Positions 57,005 through 64,000 of a stretch of DNA of 64,000 nt are shown in pieces. Under the pieces are notes generated by a model. It was not told the origin of the DNA. It searched no databases and was given only the letters and a program-made list of their open reading frames with translations. Positions within the stretch are counted from its first letter, which is position 1; each line of letters begins with the position of its first letter. The DNA is from Beverwykella pulmonaria (Eukaryota > Ascomycota > Dothideomycetes > Pleosporales > Melanommataceae), in NCBI GenBank assembly GCA_001599595.1, contig BCHH01000013.1, positions 707,538 through 771,537 on the forward strand. Reading direction: 5' to 3'. A program made the position numbers and the translations under genes.

Positions 57005-58007
57005 TCAGCAAATGAAGGGCGTCGGACCTGGGATCTTGTAGGCTGTTGGTGTCGGGTAGTACAGTTGGAATTTGATTCCAGGGTCTGTTCCCTTGTACGC
57101 TCCGGGAAAGTTCACTGTGGGTGGTGTAGCGCTTCCACCACCAGAGACATTCAACTGGGCGCACTCCATGTATAGCTGTGCTCCGGGGTAGTTGGATGCG
57201 CCATGTAATGCAATTATCTCAGATCGTAAAAGGTATCTGCAAGTATGTATCAGAGGAAGCTTGGGGATGCAGGTCAAGGAAACGAACGTACTGGCCGCTT
57301 TGTATACATGCTGGTAGAATAAAGTCGACTTTCCCTTTGTTATTGTACAGTCTGCTTACGCCCCATTGTCCTTTACTGTCCATCCCATCTTCGTAGATCT
57401 TGAACCACTTCAGTCCAGTGACTTTGGTCGTTAGCGCATCATCGACTTTGGCCATGTACACCATGACTGGACCAAGGTGACCCTTATCGATGGGATCTTG
57501 AGCATCGCCTGTGCCAGCGCTGTCCAGCGTATGATGCCATTCTGCCGTGAGTTTGTCGCCAGCTTTGACCTGTGCACAAGTTTGAGTTCAAAGTGTGTGG
57601 CTGAGTCCGGACTTCGAGAGACACATACATTGATGATGTCCTTAGGGAGGGGGGTGTTTAGCGGATTGGGGCTAAATGCACGTCAATATCGCATGTGAAG
57701 AGAACCAGCGTTGGTACTTGCCCTCCGTTGCAGATCACATCATTGGACGTCACGTCGGTAATGGGTCTGCTCCACGTGTCAATCTCGGCGTAGATGCGGC
57801 TTCATGCTGGACTCTATACCCGTCGTATGTCTGTGGGACGCCGTCAGTGAGCTTTAGCTTTCGTTAGCCGCGGCTGTAGAGGAGCTCTACCGGAACTCGG
57901 ATGCCTTTTGTATGCCCCTGTGCGACCCCGTTGACCCAAAGCTGGGTGAAAATGGTGTGCGCCGAAGCACTGGTGAGCATAAAACACGTGACAAGGAGAC
58001 ACTTCAT
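57005..58007 (-). CDS. AA9 lytic polysaccharide monooxygenase (formerly GH61)
   Basis: Six minus-strand exons, 57891-58007, 57820-57830, 57722-57766, 57629-57671, 57292-57569 and 57005-57236, give 241 aa. The signal peptide is residues 1-16 and the mature protein begins with His17 ([11 protein letters not shown]), the N-terminal copper ligand of the histidine brace. Other landmarks are [19 protein letters not shown], then [15 protein letters not shown] (second copper His at 84 or 85), [39 protein letters not shown] (second-sphere His176 and Gln185, axial Tyr187) and [10 protein letters not shown]. Spacing of these last residues fits active AA9 enzymes. There is no CBM. It cleaves cellulose or related beta-glucans oxidatively outside the cell. 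Exon 2 is an 11-nt microexon and intron 3 has a GC donor. It is divergent from the CDH gene. Confidence 0.94.
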
Positions 58008-59310
58008 TGTGAACAATCTACTATTTCGCACTCGAGTTGCCCAACTTGATGGCGAATAGCTCTATAAGAAAGACATCGCGACTACCAGATCCAGAAGTCT
58101 TCCCAATCGGACACGGAGCAGCACGGAGCAAAACAAGAGTTTCTGTATGAAGCGACAAACTTCCTACTGGGTGGGGGAGCTGCCTGACCAAAGCCTCATT
58201 AAGGCGTGAGTACGATCAATATAGATGGCAAATTCGTGACTCTTGAGCACGTGCTTGGAAGAAAAGCGACCAGCAAGCGGTCAAATAAAGGGGATGGCTA
58301 GCACGTCTGAAATAGGAATATCCCACCATCATATACCCTGCTTTGTATAGCATGATGCAAAGAAGCCGGTGGGCGTATGGAAGAAGCGGAAAAATGAATG
58401 ATTGCAGGACATAGAGGCAACGGAGGCAAAGTGGAAAGGACTGCGTCTTCCGGAGGAATGAATAAAGGTCAGAGAAGCTTCCAATTTATTAGATTGCCAA
58501 CTATTGCACGCGGGGATGTTTTAACGGTCGAGGCACCCGTAAGAAACATGCTAGGTGTTTGGCCGGGGGGGGGGGGCAGTCTCACTTGGGCAGCCTCTAT
58601 GCGGGGCGAGCGTTGGAGGCGAGAAGCTTGATGGCTGTTGGCTGTGCCGGCTTGGGGCTCGCCGGCTCTGGAAATTCGAGAAGGATATCGTGGTGCAGAA
58701 GGCGTGCCTGAAGGGGCTCTTGGTAGGCGGAAGTGTAGAGCGACGTTCCCCCGGACCTGCGACCTTGTTGGACGATACGCCAACACCATTCCCCTCTGGG
58801 GCACGCAAGCGAGTGTGGGGATGCCCCCAGCGGCATAGCTTGGCTGGGCGACAGGCCCCGACGGCAGATGGAGCCTTGTAACCCGTCCTTCATCAATTTA
58901 CATCAATCACGACCCCTAGCCGACATAATTATCGCAGATTAAACACTGTTCCCAAATCTAGCCCAGAGTGCGCGTGAGATGCGCCAGCGAATCGCGAGCC
59001 CGACATTGCACATCCAGCCCTCTAGCTCGGAACACTACGGCAAGGATGCTTCTTGCTGTAATCCGGTACCTGGTACAGGCCGATCCTTCTGCCACTGCAA
59101 AAAGAAAATTGTCATGCTGTAGCTTGGCTAATTGACATCAACTCCATACAGCGCGGTGTTCCTGTCACAGTCCGGAGTCCGGGGTAAAATCAACATGTAT
59201 ATAACTAGACCATTGCGCCGGGCATGGGTTCGACCTCGTGGCCGCTGTTTGCTTCCCTTGGTCTATCTCTGGTCAATTCCGTTCTGTACTGTTGTTCGCT
59301 GCTTTTCAAA
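58008..59310. promoter_or_regulatory. Shared 1.3-kb region between AA9 LPMO and CDH with CreA-like and XlnR-like motifs
   Basis: On the CDH side, TATATAA at 59198-59204 lies about 107 bases before the ATG. Just upstream are two adjacent SYGGRG (CreA-type) hexamers, CCGGAG at 59172-59177 and CCGGGG at 59179-59184, and a GGCTAA (XlnR/Xyr1-type core) at 59126-59131. On the AA9 side are GTGGGG at 58171-58176 and GGCTAG at 58296-58301. These short motifs also occur by chance. Their position suits carbon-catabolite repression and induction on plant cell wall. Several open frames at 58470-58900 look like chance. Confidence 0.45.
58565..58576 (+). repeat. Run of 12 G in the AA9/CDH intergenic region
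   Basis: An uninterrupted G12 tract flanked by GGCC and CAGT. It could be a real homopolymer or a sequencing or assembly slip. Confidence 0.8.
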
Positions 59311-62300
59311 ATGAAGGGTTCTACCTTCTTCACGGCGGCATCGCTCTGTATGTATTGCACCATGCCCAATTGAGCGCAAACTAACAAGTCCAGCTGCCAC
59401 TGTTGCTCTCGCCCAAGATGTATTCACCCACGCGGGGACTGGCATCCAGTTTCTGTAAGCTTTCAATTTTTCTTTCTCGATATGGCCGCTAACGGAGTGT
59501 CAGTCGTCAGACAATTGGTACGGATCAGACTGGAGGCGGCTTCCAATTTGGTTACGCTTTGCCAGCAGCCGCTGGAACCAGTAACGCGGAATACATTGGA
59601 TACATTGTAAGCTCATTAGCACCATAACTATACACAACTTTTTCACTGACAACTTTAAGAATGGTTCGCTCACAGCTGGAAAAGGATGGTCCGGTGTCAG
59701 TCATGGTGGAGGGATGCCCAACTCTCTCCTTCTCATTGCTTACCCTGATGCTACCGCCGTAAAAACGCAATTCGTTTATGCAGGGTCAGTCTAGAACCTT
59801 GTACATATGAGTTCATCAGCTAACCTCATATAGTGGTTACGTTACACCCGATGCTTACACCGGGAATGCTTCCCTCACACAAATTGCGCACACTGTCAGC
59901 GACACTCACTTCGAATTGATCTATCGATGCCAAAACTGCTGGGTGTGGAATCAAAATGGTGCAGAAGGGTCCCAAATCCCGCAAGAGGTGCAAATTATTG
60001 GCTGGGCTCAACATAACGACCTTCCATCGACTCCACTCAAATTCCACAACAACGGTCAATCGCAGTTCGGCATTGATGTCGCGGGAGCCAGAAATGCAAA
60101 ATACGCTCAATGGGCCTCGGGGGGTACCACCCCAACCGCCACGCCTTCAAGCACGCCAACCCCAACCGCTACTCCATCCACAGGGCCATCGTCTTGTGCC
60201 GGACTCCCGGCCCCTACTGGATCTTATGACTACATCGTTGTTGGCGCCGGTGCCGGCGGTATTCCCGTGGCAGACAGGCTTTCCGAGTCTGGCAAGAGCG
60301 TTCTCCTAATTGAGAAGGGCCCGCCATCTCTAGGCCGATTCGGCGGAACCATGAAGCCGAAGTGGCTCGAAGGCACCAACCTCACCCGGTTCGACGTTCC
60401 CGGTCTTTGCAACCAGATTTGGGTTGACTCTGCCGGCGTTGCTTGCACTGACATCGACCAGATGGCAGGATGCGTTCTCGGCGGAGGTTCTGCTGTCAAC
60501 GCCGCACTTTGGTGGAACCCTGTTCCCTTTGACTGGGACTACAACTTTCCTGCTGGATGGAAAGCCGCTGACGTCAAGGCTGCGATTGAACGCGTGTTCA
60601 AGCGCATCCCAGGTACAGATACCCCGTCAATGGATGGCAAGCGCTACAAGCAGGAAGGTTACGAAGTCATGAAGAAGGCCTTCACAGCAGATGGCTGGAA
60701 AGAGGTCACCCCAAACAGCGTGCCAGACCAAAAAGACCGCGTCTTTGGACACGCTCCTTTCAACTATGAGAACGCACAAAGACAGGGACCTCTGGGTACT
60801 TATCTCGTCAGCGCTCTTACTAGACCCAACTTCAAGCTGTGGACCAACACGGCAGTCCGGCGAGTCATCCGTACCGGAGGAAAGGCTACAGGTGTTGAGC
60901 TCGCTGGTGGTGATGGCGGATACTGTGGAACTGTCAACCTCAAGGCTGGTGGCCGTGTCATTCTTTCCTCTGGAACATTCGGGTCTACCAAGCTTCTCTT
61001 CCGAAGCGGCATCGGCCCCAAGGACCAGCTCACCGTCGTCAAGAACAGTGTTCAGGACGGACCCACTTTCATCAACGAGACCGAGTGGATCAACCTCCCT
61101 GTGGGCTCCAACCTTAATGACCACGTCAACGTAAGTTACGAGTTCTCCGATTCTTTAGTGGTGTGCTAACAATCGCTTAGACCGACCTCGTTGTCAGGCA
61201 TAAGAGCGTGGACTTCTATGACTTCTATAAAGCATGGGATGGAGTCTACCCAGAAGACAATGCGCAGTACCTGACCAACCGCAGCGGTATTCTTGCTCAG
61301 TCTGCCCCCAATATCGGCCCCATGGCCTGGGAAGTCATTAAGGGTTCGGATGGAATCGGCCGTGCTATTCAATGGCAAGCTCGTATTGAAGGCCCACTGC
61401 CCACTGATAACAGTAAGCACACATGACTTAAGTGAAAATGCAACTCTAACATTGCGTAGTCTCCATCACCATCTCTCAATATCTTGGCCGTGGATCTACC
61501 TCGCGTGGTAGCCTCTCGATCAACGGTGGCTTGAACATGTTCGTTTCTAAGGCACCCTACCTCCAGACCAAGGAGGATCTTGCTGCCGTCACCGAGTCTC
61601 TTAAGAACATGCAGAAGGTCATTGCCCGGGATCCTGATATCACCTGGGAAGTGCCGCCCGCAAACCAGACCATTGAGGACTACCTGGCGAGTGTACGTTG
61701 ATGCATATCTTCTACCGCTTATCGTGTAACTGACCTCTTCTCTAGCTTCCCCTTACCGCTGCCAAGCGCCGCTCCAACCACTGGATCGGCACATCTAAGA
61801 TCGGAACTGACAGCGGTCTGACCGGCGGAACTTCCGTTGTTGATACCAACACCCAGGTCTATGGAACTGAGAATATCCACGTCGTTGATGCTTCTATCTT
61901 CCCAGGGTAAAATCCACCCATACATCGAGTTTTTCAAACACGTGCTAATTACATTCAGCCATATTGTCACCAACCCCACCTCATACATCGTCACCATCGG
62001 TGACCACGCCGCAGCCAAGATCCTCGCCTTGGGTCCGGCAGGTACCCCAAAGACGGCTGGTGCGGTACGTAACTAACACACTCCCCTATAAACAAAAATG
62101 GCGCCAGGGGTACGGGGTATCAGTGTTGTGTCCTTTTGTTGACCGTATATCGCACTGGGTCCGACCTTAATGCACTGCAAATAAGAATGAGAATTGGGCT
62201 GATTTTGGTATAATACAGAATCAGCAGTGCGGTGGTAAAAACTGGACCGGTCCGACCCAGTGCATTGCGGGATACACTTGCAAGGTAAGCCTGCCTCATG

Positions 62301-62374
62301 CACACTCCAACGGGGTATTTCTAATAGTAGAGCAGAAGCAAAGCAGCGTCATAAGCCGTTGTGTCAAGGCGTAG
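59311..62374 (+). CDS. cdh: Cellobiose dehydrogenase (haem cytochrome + GMC flavin domain + C-terminal CBM1)
   Basis: Ten exons, 59311-59347, 59394-59454, 59504-59606, 59660-59784, 59834-61130, 61181-61412, 61460-61692, 61746-61906, 61959-62064 and 62219-62374, give about 836 aa. After a signal peptide (residues 1-19) comes the CDH cytochrome domain, with Met86 (GGGMPNSLLL) and His180 (KFHNNGQSQFG) as likely b-haem ligands by family comparison. A Thr/Pro/Ser linker (TPTATPSSTPTPTATPSTGP) leads to the GMC flavodehydrogenase: FAD motif YDYIVVGAGAGGIPVADRLS from residue 240, and catalytic His708 (NHWIGTSKIG) and Asn755 (HIVTNPTSY). A CBM1 with QCGGKNWTGPTQCIAGYTCK closes it. It oxidises cellobiose and passes electrons to AA9 LPMOs. 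The end is uncertain: the last exon may be spliced at 62285 and stop at 62330, or read through to 62374. Confidence 0.93.
62152..62263. repeat. Imperfect inverted repeat joining the last CDH intron and the CBM1 exon
   Basis: GCACTGGGTCCGACC at 62152-62166 (intron) and GGTCCGACCCAGTGC at 62249-62263 (exon) are reverse complements at 14 of 15 positions. They could pair in the pre-mRNA across the acceptor site. Confidence 0.65.
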
Positions 62375-62758
62375 AAGTTTTCAAGCGTGTGTGGATTTGC
62401 AAACATTCTTTTGACCTGAGCTTAGCTTCGTTGTTCTTGTAAATACTTAAATTGGACTACCGTCAAAACATAGTTGTTCTTAATGTCCTGTGATGAAACT
62501 TTGGTGACTCGTCGACGCGGCCAAAAATCGAGTCTTCGTCTACGTTTCCTCGTCTTCAAATTGCTCTATGCTGTTGGCGTATCTCGCCAAGACGCCTCGC
62601 CCAACTCATCCAAGCGCCCGCAGCCCCAACCATCGTCATCGATCATCGAGCAGCTCATATCACCACCAACATTAACACCATCATCCCAGTCCCAACCTTA
62701 ACATCCAGCTCTCCTTCTTCCATTCCCCTACGGCATTAAAAGCCAAAAATATTGAAGA
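62375..62758. other. Spacer between cdh and the next gene
   Basis: About 380 bases, no coding signal; the right half is the promoter of the gene starting at 62759. Confidence 0.5.
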
Positions 62759-63575
62759 ATGTCGCAGCAATGTGGCGCTCCAAGCCGGCTGAGCGATTCC
62801 CCGCTCTTCAATGTGACGGAAGTGTTTCAGCAACGATGGGAAGATAGTCCGAAGGATGATAGGAAGAGGTTGGAGAAGTGCTGGGGGTACGTAGACTGTG
62901 GAGATTGTCATCGGAGTGATGGGTTTTGTGGGTGGTGTGCCATTGTGAGTCGGTATTTCTTAGGTGTTGCAATCTCCCCGTGCATTTCTGGTTCCTAGCA
63001 AAGTCAAGTTCAGATCGTGGAATTATTATGTGTTGAACATTCCGTTAGATAGCTCTCCGTGCATAGCTCTTTTACTGATAGTCTCGCTGTAGTCCAGCAC
63101 GTGTCTTCCCCTCCCCATGGATCCATTATCACGTGCCTTTCCGCTACTCTCCCCGATCCGCTACAAGTTCATCTGCGCAATGGGCCCCGAGCGCTTCGAA
63201 CTTCGCACCAGCGGGCTAGGTTGTCAAGTATCCACCATCACATTCCTGACCTCCATCGTGACAATTTTCTGCACTATCTTTGGTCTCATTGTTATTTATG
63301 GGCTGGTCAAGCTAGTTAAATGGATTGGACTTGTAGTTCGTGGTCAGAAGGGCGGTTGGGTCGTATATGAGGACGGATCGGGCGAAATTTGGGTCCGCAG
63401 GTCAGCGAGTTGGGCGAGGTGGTGGCGGAGGATGATAGGATCGCCAAGAGAGGATGAAGAACTAGTGCTTGATGATGGGATCGAGGAGAGGTCGAAGTGG
63501 GCGTGGTGGAACCTGTTCTCGAAGCGGGTGGGCGCGAGGCCTGAGCCGGAGGAGAGGAGGCCGCTGTTGAGTTAA
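62759..63575 (+). CDS. Single-pass membrane protein with a PSI-like cysteine motif
   Basis: Two exons, 62759-62944 and 63093-63575, give 222 aa. The N-terminal part has clustered cysteines, CWGYVDCGDCHRSDGFCGWC followed by AISSTCLPLP, spaced like a plexin-semaphorin-integrin (PSI) cysteine knot. The segment SPIRYKFICAMGPERFELRT continues it. A TM helix follows (TSIVTIFCTIFGLIVIYGLV). The cytosolic tail is basic and Trp-rich (SASWARWWRRMIG), then acidic, and ends EERRPLLS, a possible dileucine-type sorting signal. There is no obvious cleavable signal peptide at the start MSQQCGAPS, so the TM helix may act as signal anchor. Similar fungal proteins are uncharacterised; function unknown. Confidence 0.8.
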
Positions 63576-64000
63576 TTCCGTTACGCAATCTTCTCGCAGA
63601 ACAGCATCCTACAAAGACATTTACACAACGATACGTCGGCCTTCTGCGCACGAACGGAGAACCATTCTTCCTTCTTATTAGTCTCAATTCTCCGCGATCT
63701 CATAGTCTTCTCACTGCTCTCAAACCTTCTCTTCTCAGACGCCCCTCCTCCTCGTCATCGCCAAGGTGAAAGCGACTCAATCCCTTCCTCACCGCCAACC
63801 CCTAATTCACGTGCGCTTCCACTCACCTCCGGTACAAGCTCGGCACCTCTCCCTCGCCTCTCTCACCTTTACCTTCGAACCCCAACCCCACTCAATATTA
63901 ATCCAGGCTCCCTCGCCTTCCTCAACACAACTCTCCCCACTGCATGCTCCCAGCGGGTATGCTTCGATCAACCAATACAAACTCAACTATCGTCTTTATC
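63576..64000. other. Right-edge flank
   Basis: C/T-rich sequence resembling a fungal 5' UTR or promoter. An ATG at about 63959 may begin a gene continuing beyond the window, but too little is visible to call it. Confidence 0.35.

Noticed and set aside
58470..58900. Overlapping frames of about 100 codons between the LPMO and CDH genes
   Set aside because: They span the G12 tract, contradict each other on both strands and show only GC-driven composition.
1..64000. tRNA, rRNA, CRISPR array or intact transposon
   Set aside because: I found no tRNA-like box A/B pair, no rRNA core sequence, no spaced direct-repeat array and no transposase or reverse-transcriptase motif; a tRNAscan or repeat-library search would be decisive.

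Overview
The window is nuclear DNA from a filamentous ascomycete (Pezizomycotina). Genes are single or multi-exon with 45-110 nt spliceosomal introns (GT-AG, occasionally GC-AG). The gene content is typical of this group: an ENA-type sodium P-ATPase, lanosterol synthase, an AspC/Cdc12 septin, a GH92 mannosidase, an AA9 lytic polysaccharide monooxygenase and a cellobiose dehydrogenase carrying a CBM1. I cannot place it to species. Protein-level calls rest on recognition of family motifs and on splice reconstruction by eye. In every multi-exon model given with a full exon list, the exon lengths sum to a whole number of codons.

Layout. 1-0.8 kb: decayed ankyrin-repeat gene. 1.8-4.5 kb: secreted GH92 alpha-mannosidase. 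7.4-7.8 kb: a small orphan gene with a plausible CCAAT/TATA promoter. 8.9-12.6 kb: ENA P-type ATPase. 15.2-17.5 kb: Erg7 lanosterol synthase (minus). 18.2-19.4 kb: Ser/Pro-rich conserved fungal protein (minus). 22.3-23.1 kb: DUF1295-like membrane protein (minus). 23.1-27.5 kb: gene-poor, with at least two decayed genes. 27.5-30.9 kb: divergent pair of a secreted DUF8021-type protein and an MCT-like MFS transporter. 31.2-33.0 kb: F-box protein. 33.5-34.65 kb: single-pass membrane protein with a glycine linker (minus). 35.2-38.2 kb: large coiled-coil protein. 38.5-39.7 kb: divergent LCL2 and NOP10. 40.1-40.6 kb: small membrane protein. 43.7-44.9 kb: CASTOR-type ACT-domain protein. 45-48.2 kb: gene-poor and AT-rich. 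48.3-50.0 kb: CorA-like protein. 50.4-53.3 kb: PWP2 (minus), head to head with a septin at 53.7-55.1 kb. 55.5-56.2 kb: conserved hypothetical. 57.0-62.4 kb: AA9 LPMO and cellobiose dehydrogenase, divergently arranged. 62.8-63.6 kb: PSI-like single-pass membrane protein.

How genes work together. The clearest functional unit is the AA9 LPMO/CDH pair: CDH oxidises cellobiose and its haem domain is an established electron donor to AA9 enzymes. The two genes share one 1.3 kb intergenic region holding CreA-like and XlnR-like motifs. PWP2 and NOP10 both serve ribosome biogenesis but are not adjacent. The rest looks like housekeeping genes separated by long gene-free spacers. I see no secondary-metabolite cluster, no rRNA or tRNA gene that I can support, no intact transposon and no CRISPR array. 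Several remnants show in-frame stops of the kind C-to-T change produces, which would suit repeat-induced point mutation or simple decay.
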